From Endocalyx cinctus (taxonomy: Eukaryota > Ascomycota > Sordariomycetes > Amphisphaeriales > Apiosporaceae): DNA of 64,000 bases. Positions 1 through 11,500 of this stretch are shown one piece after another. The stretch lies in assembly GCA_001600455.1 (NCBI GenBank), contig BCKC01000003.1:4882754-4946753 (forward strand), read 5' to 3'. The position numbers were made by a program, and so were the translations under genes. How positions within the stretch are numbered: position 1 is the first letter of the stretch; the number at the start of each line of letters is the position of its first letter. The notes under the pieces are model-generated. The model saw only the letters and a list, made by a program, of their open reading frames with translations. It did no database searches and was not told where the DNA came from.

Positions 1-1
1 C

Positions 2-454
2 TACACGTGGTTCCTCTGGCTGTCGCGCTCCTTCAACGTGCCGTGGTCGAAGACGGTCTCGATCGGGATCAAAGTCCTCATCAACCAGTGCGTCTTCACG
101 CCGCTCTTCAACGTCTACTTCTTCTCCATGCAGGCCCTCCTCACCGGGCACGACCTCGCCCAGACGTGGGACCGCGTCCGGAACACGGTGCCCACGAGCG
201 TCGTCAACAGCGCGAAGCTGTGGCCGGCCGTCACCGCTTTCTCCTTCGCCTTCGTGCCCCTCGAGTACAGGAGCCTGTTCGGCGGCGTCGTCGCCGTCGG
301 GTGGCAGACGTACTTGAGCTTTTTGAATCGCGTCGCGGAGGAAGGGGAGGCCGAGGCTAAGCAGGGAGAGGGGAAGGGGAAGAAAATAAAAAATCCGGAG
401 CCGGCGAAGTCGAAGGAAGAGTTGAGGGCCGCGTCGATACCCGCCGTTGCTTAA
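2..454 (+). CDS. Mpv17/PMP22-family membrane protein, C-terminal part (5' end outside window)
   Basis: The reading frame is open from the window edge and ends with TAA at 452-454. About 150 residues are visible, starting Y-T-W-F-L-W. The segment has the features of the Mpv17/PMP22 family: a hydrophobic stretch after a Lys-x-x-x-Asn-Gln-type motif (KVLINQCVFTP), an L-W-P-A-V-T-A-F-S-F-A-F-V-P-L-E-Y-R block, and a conserved W-x-T-Y-L-S near the end. The family consists of small four-helix proteins of peroxisomal or inner mitochondrial membranes, linked to channel activity and stress tolerance; exact substrate and location cannot be read here. The last 40 residues are a charged Glu/Lys tail that looks lineage-specific. 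The next gene is on the other strand, so the two genes converge tail to tail. Confidence 0.85.
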   Translation, partial: YTWFLWLSRSFNVPWSKTVSIGIKVLINQCVFTPLFNVYFFSMQALLTGHDLAQTWDRVRNTVPTSVVNSAKLWPAVTAFSFAFVPLEYRSLFGGVVAVGWQTYLSFLNRVAEEGEAEAKQGEGKGKKIKNPEPAKSKEELRAASIPAVA

Positions 455-967
455 CCTGGGCGAGAGAAGGAAATATGTAATGTGATATGTCTCTCTTTTT
501 GATTCGTTTCCTTTGTTCCCTTTCTTTTTTTTTTTTCCCATGCATTTTTGATGGTCCCTGAGCATTTATCAGGTTGCGACTGTGGGAGTAGCGTGGTATT
601 GTAAAGGATAGCATATTAGACGGCAACCGGGGAGTATTAGAACCACAGATTTGATTTTACCTACTATATAGAATAGACATTCACAGATTCATTTCTTTTT
701 CTACCCTTTTGCTTCGCATACCGAAGATACTATTAATTTGCTTACTTGTGTTCGGCCAACAAATGTCTTAAACAGACAGAATATCAAATATATCATGAAC
801 ATAAGCCGTTGGCACGGTAATCATACTGGTGCATGGTATCGAAGGTCAAGCCTAGCGTAGGATATTTCATATTTCATCAAGATGTAGCAAAAAAAGTATA
901 TACAAAAAATTGAATCTGCATTTCAATGGCCAACTCTCCTTCCCAGCAGCAGTTCAAACATTTTAAC
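455..967. other. 3' intergenic region between convergent genes
   Basis: This stretch separates the ends of the Mpv17-like gene (+) and the cellobiose dehydrogenase gene (-). It is AT-rich with a T run near 525-538. It presumably holds both 3' UTRs. I see no credible coding exon. Confidence 0.6.
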
Positions 968-3900
968 TTATAGGCACTAGAAAACAAGGAAGTAAACGAA
1001 GTTAGCAACGTTCGAACGGCAGGGAAAAAAAGGGGAGTGAGGGAAAGCTGGTCACTCACCTGAGAGTAGTAGTCGTTCTGGAACTGGCAAGTGTAACCGG
1101 AAGCGCACTGGAAGCTTCCGGTGTAGCCGAGACCGCCGCACTGGGCGTATTGGGCGCCGGCTTCGGCGGTGGCGAGAGCGAGAATACGCTCGGCCGCGTG
1201 CTCGGCTATGACGACGATGTACGCGCTCGGGTTGGCCGTGACGTGGCCCGGGAAGATGCTCGCGTCCACGACGAACAGGTTATCCGTGCCGTAGACGCGC
1301 GTGTCGAGGTCGACCACGGCGCTGCCGTCGTTCACGCGTCCGTCGTCCGTGCCGATCTTGGACGTTCCTGTGGAGAGCATGGGTGGTCAGCAAAAGGAAG
1401 GGAGAATTGTTTAAGAATAGGAGATTAAAAAAAAAAAAAAAAAAAACTTACCGATCCAGTGGTTTGACCGTCGGTTGGTGTACGATACGAGCATCTAGAT
1501 GGTTCCCGCATTAGCTTAAACTACCTTGTGCTTTCGGGTTTATTCATAAAGTAATTGATATCTAAGGCAACTTACGTCGTTAACGAAGTCCTCGACGGTT
1601 TCATCGGGAGAGGGAACAGCCCAAGTAAGGTTTGCTACGCCTGATAAGGCAGCCTGGACATTCTTGATTCCCTGGATGACCGCCTGGACGTCATTGTCGT
1701 CGTTAAGGTACGGAAGGGTAGATACGACGGTTGTCAAGGCCTTGGTGATAGTCATACGTCCTCGAGATACGGCGCCACGGCCAAGGTATTGGCTCATGGT
1801 AATAGCCTCTGAAGTTACGATTAATACCTAGGAATTCAGAAAGATCGTGATATGAAGAGGAAATTGGAGAATGACATACTTGTGTCCTCGATACCCGCGC
1901 TGCCTTCCACTCTGGCCGTCCACTCGAGTTGTCGCACAATGCCGTCGGGGCCAGTTACCTCGTCAAAGAACCTGGTTTACGTTAGTAAGAAACATACAGC
2001 AAAGACTTTTCGAGACGCATACATAGGGCCGATGTTTGGGGCTGCTTGAGCAAGTATTCCAGATCGCGAGTCTGTACCGTTCGAAAATTAGTATAGAATT
2101 TCAAGTTTCTATATGCTATATGATGAAACCTTACCGAGGTACATGCTCTCGTCTGTTTCGATGGGATCGTCGTAAGCCTCGTAGAAGTCGTAGAAGACGG
2201 TGTTAGGGTGTTCGACGACAAGGTCAGTCTATAACAAGCAAGTTGTTTAGTACTATAATCATCGCATATGCTCAAAAGCTACAAGCTCTACTAACGTTGG
2301 TATGGTCTTCCAAGTTGTAACCGACGGGTAATTCAATCCAGGAACTATTAGAGATCATAGTGGGTCCATCGGTAGACGTAGAGACGACCTCTAGTTGGTC
2401 GGAAGGACCAATTCCACCTGCGTTCAATGTTAGAAGTGGCAATCGAGATCTATAATGAAGTTACTCACTTCGTAATAAGATCTTGGCGGATCCAAAGGTT
2501 CCGGCAGAAAGAATGACACGTCCCGAGACCGATGTCACGTTAACAGTTCCGACGTATCCATCATCTCCGTAAGCTTCGACTTCGACACCGGTAATATGAC
2601 CACCGGTACGGACTACTCGCTTCACAGCCGTGTTCATCCACAAATCGAAGTTGCTACGCTCGTTGGCGGTGACAAGATAAGTAGCCATCGGCCCTCCTCT
2701 TTCACCATTGATAAACATGAACGGGGCGTGAGTGAAGGTGTGGTTTTTCTGACCAGGTACGTCGTTAGCGACCACTTCTGTCCATCCGCCCTGCTCCAGA
2801 CCGCCGGCTATGACCTCGAAACCCTCTTGGTAATAAAGTTGTCCATCCTGAGAAGGGATGTATGTTCCTGGAATCCTAGAGAAGACTCGTTCTGTTGCTG
2901 CCTCCATGTCAGATGACTGCCATCCGCTAGGGAAGTTATAGTCCCAATCGAGAGGATTCGGCTGCGTTGACAGTTAATTAAATGCTGGTTGGAAAGTCAG
3001 AACTAGGAGACATACCTTCCACCATAATCCGGCATTGATGGCGGTACCTCCACCGAGGACACAGCCAGCCATCTGATCAGTATCAGTACATGAGATACCG
3101 TCGGAGTCATGCCAGATCTGGTTGCAAAGACCCGGTACATCGAACCGAGTCAAATTTGTGTCTTCTGTCCAGTCGGGTCCCCACAAGTCACTGCCACCCC
3201 ATCTTCCCGAAGACGGCGGTCCCTTTTCAATCAGAAGTACACTGTTTCCGGCCTCGCTAAGCTTGTCGGCGATGGGGATACCACCAGCGCCCGCACCGAT
3301 CACGATATAGTCGTAAGAAGTTGCCGTCGGAACCGGTATCCCAGTTGGAGCCGCGGTGGTAGTGCTGGTAGGCGTCGCGGTCGTCGACGTTCCACACTCT
3401 CCAGTAACTGTAGCAGTAGCCAGAGCAGCCCAATCGGTATATGATGGGTTAGCGACATTGTCGTCAAGTGTAGCTCCCCAGATTCCTTCACCGTTATCGT
3501 GCTGCGAAAGAGTTATCTCAGTTGGGCAGCTGGGGTTACCGGGACTAGGGAAAGCATTACACCATCCCAAGACCAAGACTCCAGAACTAGTAGATGCCGA
3601 GCCCGACGCTCCGGACTGGTCCCAAGTAAGACAGTTCTGGCATCGGAAAATCAAGCTGTAATGAGTCTCGTTGATGGTTGATGATATCTGAGTTAGTTCG
3701 GCATCGCCGGTATAAACATCAGGCATGGTGTATCCAGTAGCGAATAGTAAGGAAGTTAAAATCTGATCTTCGTAAGGATATGCCATCAGAAGCAGGCTGT
3801 TCGTCATAGGACCACCGAGTGAAACACCGCACCATCCGGTAAGAGTAGTGCTGTTAGAACCACATGTCTACGGTTTTTTTTTTCTCTCTTGGTTAGCGAT

Positions 3901-4250
3901 TACGCTGGTCTAGATGGAGGTTTAGGAAGCCTAACCAGAATTCCGATAAATTCATTAGCATCAGTGGTAAGAGCATCCGAGGGGAGAGCGAGACCGAACG
4001 TCATGCCACCCCATGTCGACACGCCAGAAGCGCCGCTCGCGGTATCCGCGACAGTCCACGTATCAAAGATAATACCAGTGTCCGGATCGGTATACGCAGC
4101 AGGAGTACTTGATTGAGCAAGACATTGCTGAATATCTGCAAGTTGTCAGATAGTTAGTTAAATAATTGTTTCGGGATAGAAGTGAACTTTTCGCGTACGT
4201 GTGCTTGCCGCCAATAGCAGCGTCACTAAAGTGTGAAAACGACCCATCAT
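968..4250 (-). CDS. Cellobiose dehydrogenase: haem domain, FAD (GMC) domain and C-terminal CBM1
   Basis: Secreted flavocytochrome that oxidises cellobiose and passes electrons through its haem domain to acceptors such as lytic polysaccharide monooxygenases. My model has 12 exons: 4199-4250, 3936-4135, 3016-3867, 2469-2961, 2296-2417, 2135-2228, 2023-2071, 1880-1971, 1576-1808, 1452-1494, 1060-1367 and 968-976 (2547 nt, 848 residues). Order of parts: signal peptide ([16 protein letters not shown]); cytochrome domain with likely haem ligands Met105 ([12 protein letters not shown]) and His207 (TLSQHDNG); Ser/Thr linker; GMC domain opening with [14 protein letters not shown] and carrying the catalytic-His motif RRSNHW; and a CBM1 ([18 protein letters not shown]). 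Domain order and length match ascomycete class IIA enzymes. The last exon codes only Cys-Leu-stop and supplies the final CBM1 cysteine. No inactivating change seen. It starts head to head with the zinc-knuckle gene. Confidence 0.93.
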
Positions 4251-5838
4251 CCTGACCAAGATTACTAAGACAACTAACTATTCAAAAGAAGGGAATTGAG
4301 GCATCGCGGAGCCAACTATTAGGTGCGCACCCCAACATTTGTATTTAATTGTTTTCTTCACGTTTTATCATATCATATCATATCACATTTCTGACCATAT
4401 CACATGTTGCTTATTATTATTTTTTTTTGGACCGCGACTACATACATCTAAGCCTGCTGACGCCAATACTTTGGTTGACAACAACAGTGGATACTAATTC
4501 ATTGGTTGGTGTCCTTATAGGAGGAATTTCTTGTCCCCGGAAACGGTATCGCGGCCGCTGTACTGTTCGGTTCAGGCCGTGAGCTGGGAATACGTGGAAA
4601 TTAATTGGGCGACGGAGCGGGCATAATGAGATTTAAGGCGCGCTCGGGGTTACAAAACCAGGGTGCCGGAAGCGAACATAGTATCAACAGAAAATATCAC
4701 AATATTAATCTGGGGCGTAAAAACAGCACCAAGCGCGGCTTTCAGCGTACGTAGATCTCGATCTCGAAGATGATTGGAGAACAATCATGGAATATTTTCC
4801 GGTGCATTCGGACCTTACCACGTTTGTCCAGGAACTGGTTGCAGATAAATTCAAGATAGGAACTGAGTATTCCAGGTTTATAAGGCGTGAGTAAGGGTCA
4901 TCCCCTGAGGTAATGGAATAGTTGCCCGATTTGTCGACGGAAGTTGAAAAAGGGAAGAAGAAAAGAAGCGTAGCTATCTCTGATCGACGGGCCGAAATAA
5001 GCGCGAAAGCTGAAGAAATTAAATGTGGCTTACCACATCTTGTTGGCGGCCCGAAAGCCGTAAGCTGTAAAAGCCACATTATTTCCGAGGTGAATCAATC
5101 ATAATCAGCTCTATCAACATCCTTGGAGGCTTGGATATTGTAAGGTTTGAATTGATACCGCTAAGTAACTATGTCTTAGATCGTACAGTATATTTATGTC
5201 CCGAAGGACGGTGGTGAAGTTATTATTGGGGCCTATGAGTATATCCATGCCAATATCTCGTTACGCCACAATCGTTCTTCTTCGTTCCCCTGCCGATCTC
5301 AAAATATCAGCCACGTATTCACATGTATCCTTGTTCATTGCCAAGAGGTGCCATGATTACACCTACATGAGTCAACTATTACAGAGTTCACACGCTATAT
5401 TATGTAGAGATGGTCACGATGAGCCAAATACGATACATCTTGGCTCTTTGAATCTAGAACATATTATCGGACGAACAAGCCCATAAGAAAAAGAAAAACG
5501 ACTCGATCCACCCATAAATATCCATTCAAGGTAAATTTATCCATAATAATTATACGATACGTTGAAAACCATACCACATACCACTCACTTACTGTACTCT
5601 TTATGAGAAACTACCAAGCAGGCAGACAGGGTCACCTTAACCCCACCATAATTCAGCTATCGTCGTATTTGGGGTTACATACTACAGAGCATACCTAAGC
5701 AGTTGTGGTATTTTGGTATCTATTCTTATCTCGGATATCTGGTGAAGAAGACTTCCGTTACCTAGATGCTCGTCCAGGACCCAACTACTCATCAAATGAG
5801 CCTCTTTTGTCATATCCTAATCGGGAATTGTGTCAAAT
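4251..5838. promoter_or_regulatory. Divergent intergenic region upstream of cellobiose dehydrogenase and the zinc-knuckle gene
   Basis: About 1.6 kb between two head-to-head genes, so it should hold both promoters. Near the dehydrogenase start there is a perfect 10-bp palindrome GGTGCGCACC (4322-4331). A run of ATATC pentamers lies at about 4365-4405, and a CCCCGG element, a possible carbon-catabolite repressor site, at 4535-4540. Short ORFs here resemble nothing I know and have no coding character. Confidence 0.4.
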
Positions 5839-7302
5839 ATGGCAAAACATTACCCCTTAAATGACATTGATTTAGATTTTAAAAAATACGCCCATCGCCC
5901 CCTCGGACCTCGCGATGTTATGGTTAATCGGATATTCGAAGATTTCATATATCCACGCAAAGTGCATCCAAAAACTTATTTGGAAACTCTCGATGAGGAG
6001 TTCAAAACTAATTTATTCAAGGCACAAAATCGCGAGCTCGGCCTAGATTTGCAGGTCGCTTGGAAACTCCTCGTGACGGAGGATTCGCGGCGATATGACG
6101 TCTATCATTACCCTCAGTGGCCCGCCGCCCGTAGACTTCAGCAATTTATCGAGTACATGAGATATCGGTGCACCACATTTGAAGAACCCGTTCAGCAAGA
6201 ACTTGTACTCAGTCTAGTCCAAAGACATGCGCTAGAAAGTGAACCACTGATGCATTTTACCATCAAATACCTTACCGGTCCTTTCATACAGCCGAATCCT
6301 GTACATTCGTCCTTAGGATGGAAGAAAGACATGCTCAATCACTTAAATACGATACGGCGCGCTTCTGATTCTCGTTACCATCGTTTCTTGTACTCGGGAC
6401 AACGAGTGGCCGGAGATTGTCCGCCTCCACATAGGAGACCTCTGGACAGCGAAATTTCTATTTATCCTGCGTTTGTCTCGGTCCCTTCCTTTAGGAATAC
6501 AAAGTACAGAGGTATGGCCATCGATAGTGTGAATGGAATACGGCGCGGCAGGCCCCACCGATCATCCAGCATGCCTTCAGTCACGGACTGGAATTTAACC
6601 AAGCTCGTATGGGATACCGAGGAGCACGAGAGAAGATACTACACGGTTTTCTTCCCGCGACGTCCGCTCTCAGAATTAGACAAGCTATCCCGTAGGAGAA
6701 GTCTCAGTCGCTCCCATATTCGGTCTATGTTCATAGAGAAACCGACCTGGGCCCGCAGAAACAGTGATCTGAAGAAGCCATCGAACAAGATCAAACACGC
6801 GTGCTCCAATTGCGGCGAGTACACTCATCTGACGAAACACTGCAAATCCGTCTGCGGCTACTGCTATTCCGACGAGCACAAGGCGCGCAGCTGCGACGTG
6901 AAGGCCAAGAACAGATGCAAGTGCCAGCCATTCCCGCAGTTTCACAAAGCATCGGAATGTGCACTGCGGTGCAGTCGGAAATGCGGATCGCCGTACCCGC
7001 CAGGCCATCCCAGACATAAGAACGCCATGACTTGTTCGTACAGGTGTTGCATGTGCGGTATCAAGGGTCATTCCGGGTGGAAGTGTTCGTTGAAGAAGTG
7101 CCGCTGCGGCGAGCAGCACCTGGGCCAGGATTGCCGATGGAAGGTCGAATGCCCGGTTTCGGGATGCTACAAATATCTGTGCGACTACCACTGCAAGGAG
7201 TGCGGCATTAAGAAAGATAAGGAGACCAAGAGCACCTTTGTCGGAAGAACATGTCAGAATTGTTTGAAAAACGGAATACCTGTTTCCGCAAAGGCCGAGT
7301 AA
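5839..7302 (+). CDS. Uncharacterised Cys/His-rich zinc-knuckle protein
   Basis: Intronless ORF of 487 residues from the ATG at 5839 (a GTG nine bases upstream is in frame but is not a likely eukaryotic start). I do not recognise the N-terminal two thirds. From about residue 320 to 480 it is packed with Cys and His. Three segments fit the CCHC zinc-knuckle pattern C-x2-C-x4-H-x4-C: CSNCGEYTHLTKHC, CGYCYSDEHKARSC and CCMCGIKGHSGWKC. Related spacings follow (CRCGEQHLGQDC, CKCQPFPQFHKASEC). Such knuckles usually bind single-stranded RNA or DNA. A basic Arg/Ser-rich stretch (SRRRSLSRSHIRS) precedes them. Base composition changes inside the gene: the first half is AT-rich and the knuckle region clearly GC-richer. 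It could be a host RNA-binding protein or a relative of retroelement nucleocapsid proteins; no protease or reverse transcriptase lies nearby. Confidence 0.7.
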   Translation: MAKHYPLNDIDLDFKKYAHRPLGPRDVMVNRIFEDFIYPRKVHPKTYLETLDEEFKTNLFKAQNRELGLDLQVAWKLLVTEDSRRYDVYHYPQWPAARRLQQFIEYMRYRCTTFEEPVQQELVLSLVQRHALESEPLMHFTIKYLTGPFIQPNPVHSSLGWKKDMLNHLNTIRRASDSRYHRFLYSGQRVAGDCPPPHRRPLDSEISIYPAFVSVPSFRNTKYRGMAIDSVNGIRRGRPHRSSSMPSVTDWNLTKLVWDTEEHERRYYTVFFPRRPLSELDKLSRRRSLSRSHIRSMFIEKPTWARRNSDLKKPSNKIKHACSNCGEYTHLTKHCKSVCGYCYSDEHKARSCDVKAKNRCKCQPFPQFHKASECALRCSRKCGSPYPPGHPRHKNAMTCSYRCCMCGIKGHSGWKCSLKKCRCGEQHLGQDCRWKVECPVSGCYKYLCDYHCKECGIKKDKETKSTFVGRTCQNCLKNGIPVSAKAE

Positions 7303-7854
7303 GAATACGCCCAAGAGTTTTCTTTAAGGCAGTCGTAAAACCAGTCAGCCGGTAATTACATCAGAGTTAACGTCGGCGTGGTACTTAGACTCAGGGGTTC
7401 ACTGGTTTCCGCATACGCCGACTCTCGAATTATTTTCAATTACCATATTTGACGAAATGATATGCCATGTACACAGTAACGTGCTATAAATAAAAGTTTT
7501 AGGTTCGGGAGGTAATATTTCTATTGGTGCGGAGTAATATATCTAGGTAGCATTATAGAAGCGATCACAGATGACGTCGACCATCCGTCATGCAAATCGA
7601 TCACTCTATGGTTAGCTTGAAATGTAGATAGTTATCATCACATTTGCCTCGACGTCGTCAACTTCAATAGACGTGATACAAATACCATATTTAAGTCAAA
7701 TAGAAAGGTAGTCAACAAAACACTCAGTTTTACTAATCAAAGAGTCAAATCCATTATTATTTTCGCCATTGATTACACATCATCATTCCTGCTCTTTTCC
7801 TTCCACTCCGAATAAAAGGAGATCTATCTTAGGTAAGAGGAGGGGAAAAAAAAC
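7303..7854. other. Intergenic, presumed promoter of the GFA-family gene
   Basis: AT-rich spacer between two plus-strand genes. A purine-rich tract (about 7815-7853) immediately precedes the ATG at 7855. No coding signal seen. Confidence 0.45.
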
Positions 7855-8514
7855 ATGACCCCACTACCAGGAAGCTGTTACTGCGGCGCCGTTCGCTATA
7901 CTATCACTCTCTCGGATCCGGACGCCGAAGCCCGAACGAGTATCTGTCACTGCGGAAACTGTAAGAAGTTTACGGGAGGAAACTACGGCATAACGACCAA
8001 GATCCGACGCTCCGCCCTGCGCATCGACGATAAGAACAATATTAAGGTTCACGAGGCCGACAACGGTAGCGGCGTCCTCCTGCGTAGGGAATTCTGCGGT
8101 ATTTGCGGTGCTGGGTTGTGGGAGTATGGTGTAAAGAAAAAAAAAACTTTCATTTTTATTTTTTTTATCTTTTGGAGAGGGTGTTATAAAAGACGTGATA
8201 TTGATCAAAAAAAATAATTTATTTAGGAAAACGCGGGAGATTTCATCTACGTCTTCTACGGGACTTTAGAAGACCATGCGAGGGGACAGGTGGAACCCAA
8301 GGGCGAGTTCTTCTGCAAGTTGAGGGATCCGTGGATGCCGGAGGTGTTCGGTGAGTTTTTATCCTTACCCCCCCTTCCAACAGGACACTCGTGGTGGTGT
8401 TGGTGTTGGTATGTTGGTTGTTCGAACTTCGGTTGGAATCCCCATTTTCAGCTAATTGACGTGTGACATGTCTGTATAATAGGTCTATTCCAAAAACAGG
8501 AGATCAAGAATTAA
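7855..8514 (+). CDS. GFA/CENP-V-domain protein (glutathione-dependent formaldehyde-activating-like)
   Basis: Three exons, 7855-8130, 8227-8350 and 8483-8514, give 143 residues ending E-I-K-N. The zinc ligands of the Mss4-like GFA/CENP-V fold are all present: GSCYCGAVRY, ICHCGNCKKFTGG and FCGICGAGLWEYG. The second exon continues with the family's D-F-I-Y-V-F-Y-G-T-L and the C-terminal D-P-W-M-P-E-V-F block. Some bacterial members were described as S-hydroxymethyl-glutathione synthases, but most fungal paralogues have no known substrate. The third exon is preferred over an earlier acceptor at about 8450, because joining at 8483 restores the usual end (FQKQEIK) instead of an immediate stop. Probably cytosolic; no signal peptide. 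Confidence 0.88.
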
Positions 8515-11500
8515 AATACCAACAAAATTGGGAGGAAATAAAAAGCAGAGCATTAAAAAAAAAAAAAAAAGCATGGCTGGCCTTCCGTTATTAAATCAAA
8601 GTTCTAACACGATTAAAGTATACATACGTACAGTTGTCTAAGTAGTCTAGTAACTAATAATCCCCATGAACTCTGAACGAGATCCGTACGTAACCTAAGC
8701 TTTTTCTTTTTTTTAAAAAAAAAAATATTAATTTTCCTTCTCCATGAAGGACGGAGATCAGTACATAATCTAATAATTAAGCATTCAATGCTCTCCGCGA
8801 GTATCGCTCACACTCCACATTCCATCTCCACGAAGAAAAAAAAAATAAAAATAACAAGTGAAGAGAGATAAACCTGTTCATCAAAATCCACTCGGGCACG
8901 TGATCTGATCATTCCCGTGAATGGATCATTTGTAGTTGAGAGCTTGGCCGGGCCGCGGACTCGGCGGCGGTGAAGGAGGAGGTGGCGGGCCCGGATGTGG
9001 ATACGGTGGCGGCCCTGGCGGCGTAGGCGGCGTAATGGGTCTCGGATCAGGGGGTGGTGGTCTCGATCTCGGCCTTCCTCCTAACCGCAACCGGCCACGT
9101 GCAACTACGGGCATTTTCGGAAAATTCCGGTTGAATGCGCGTTTAGTAATTTCGTCGCCCTCGGGGAAAAAAATGATACCCGTCGTTTACTAACGACACC
9201 TGCTTCGTCGGAGGTGAGCCCGATGATCTGCCGCCTGAGGATGCGCTAATGACGACGATCCCCGAGTTATGCTGTTGGGTGATTGATACTGCTGCTCGTG
9301 AGAGGGCGTGTCTTGAAAAGGTACGAAAAAACGTTAGACGAGACGTGAATTTCTGTGTCGGGTATCTTTCGTAGCTTCTTAGCGGACTCACCTTGCATCA
9401 TGTACGTTTCTAATTAATTTTGTGAGACGGATCAGGATGCCGGTTGCATGTGGTGCACCCTTACAAACGCGAAAATGACAGTCGAGTAAAACAAAGTGGT
9501 TGTGGAGTGAAGATATACACCATAACGTGTATGAGGTCAGATAAAACTTTTGTGCAGGCTTACGTAGGATAGATAGGGTAGATAGGTTTGAAGCTTTCAC
9601 CTTGTCATCGTGGCATTTGGAGTGTACAAGTTTATGCTGTTGGTGGAGCGATAATGTATCGTTCCGAGTTCGGATTCCGGATCCGCTCGCTCGCGCGCAC
9701 ATACGCACATAAATGAATAATGTACACGCACGCGCATGCGTCGTATTTTACCATTGTTTGCAAAGGAATGCTAATCGCAGGGGGTTGCTCAATATTGAAC
9801 GATTCGCAAGAAACACCCATCTTCGGGGTAAACGAAATCTCACGTCTTGTCAAATCATTTATCTTTTGTTTTAAGTAATCCTCCCGTCACCCATTTCAAA
9901 TGGTCCAATAAGAAAAGGCGACGTTCACACCAAGAAAGGTATATCACATTGTTGCAAGGACCGAAGGATTGGTTCAGGTGTGCTCACTTTATCTTATAGG
10001 GTGCTCTCCTGGATTTTCACTCGTTTATTCTCGACCTGGAGCTGACAATAAGCTTCATGTGCCACAGGCAGGAAGACAAATAGGGTCTTGGGGGCCGACA
10101 GGAATGGCATATTATTCATGCTGCTGACACCTAATCTCGGCACCGTATCCTTTCTAGATCTTCCGCTGACCAAAATAACTCGCTTACCTTTTCATAGATA
10201 GGCAGAGAGATAGCCGTGGGTATTTCCTATCCGATCTTCTACAAATCTAGCTATCAACGGATATAAATCATCTACATCTATCTATACTAAACCAGTAGAC
10301 CCGATCACAAAATAGTGGGTCCCTATCAAGTCTCCTAAGGTCTTGGACGGCCATTTGCAGCGTATATAATATTATAGGATCTTCTCTTAATACCCTCCCT
10401 GCCTCCGACCTGGAAATATTCTTTCCACGTGTGCTAAGCTCGACTATATTATTAATATCCTTGAATCCAGGTCTATAATTGAGTTTATAACGGTTCCTTC
10501 GGAGCTCTCTCTTATTTTTCTTAAGTGAAAAGGACAAATTCCTCCCGGCTTCAGGCTAAAACAGCTCAAAACTCGTATTTTTTAGGGACCTAGCACGGGA
10601 ACTTGCCTAAGCGAGACCCCTTTTTATCTTCTTCTTTTCTTTTTTTGAAGAATTTGGGCCGCGCCGAGAAATCCGTCATATTATCGAAGTGCAGGCTTTT
10701 TTTTTTTCCCCCTTCCTCTTCTTTCTTTTCCGGTCTCTTATTAATTGCCCGGCCTGTTTGCATGGTGAAAGGAGGAAATGAAGAAAAAGCATTACTAAAA
10801 ATAAAAGGAATAGAAATTGGGAAGACTGGTTCCGGCGGGGAATCGCGGCCAATGGAACTCTTCCCCGAGCTACCAAGGACGAGGATCCGGGACGCCCGGA
10901 GGCAGCCGCGTGGGGTCATCCCCCTCTCTATATACCACGCGACGAAACGTCATTAATGCTACCTAGAGTGTAAAAACTCATGAATGAAACCCCTGCTGTT
11001 GCATTGTCTGACGTTTCGTTACACTGCCGACATGCGGAAAAAACGCTTATCATTCTTTGGCTTCTTACGTAGCTCCATTGCTCAAAGATCCCGATAAAAT
11101 CACGCAAGCTCGGATTTGAGACTATTGCGGCGTCATTGCTGTTTGCTTCTGTGAATTCATCATGTTTCTGCATAAAATAATTCTGACTAGGGGCTTTCAT
11201 CCAACGCGTTAAAAATGTCTTGACGATAGGTAAGCCTGAGCTAACCGAGACGAAACATAGACGATCTCCCATTAAACAATGTGTTAGGTAGTATGAAATT
11301 GCGAAGAAAGAAGAGGATTAGTTAGGGTGATGATTGTGTTAGCACCATAAAGATCTTGCGTTTGGCATAACCCTACGGGGTACAGTGGATACGAAGAAGG
11401 GAGAGACTAAAGAGATATTGTCGTCTTTGTCATGAAACCGGCTTCATCAGTCTTATGGGACAATTGCTATCATCTTCGGGGTTTTCTTTGATTCTTGAAA

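Noticed and set aside
6685..7314. 209-codon antisense ORF over the zinc-knuckle gene
   Set aside because: It mirrors the GC-rich knuckle region; no recognisable domain, and the sense frame has clear CCHC motifs.
8448..8465. Earlier acceptor for the last intron of the GFA-family gene
   Set aside because: It gives a stop after three codons, whereas the acceptor at 8482 restores the usual family C-terminus.
10590..10956. Overlapping plus- and minus-strand ORFs of about 110 codons
   Set aside because: Low-complexity Lys/Phe runs from a pyrimidine tract; no domain, no splice context.
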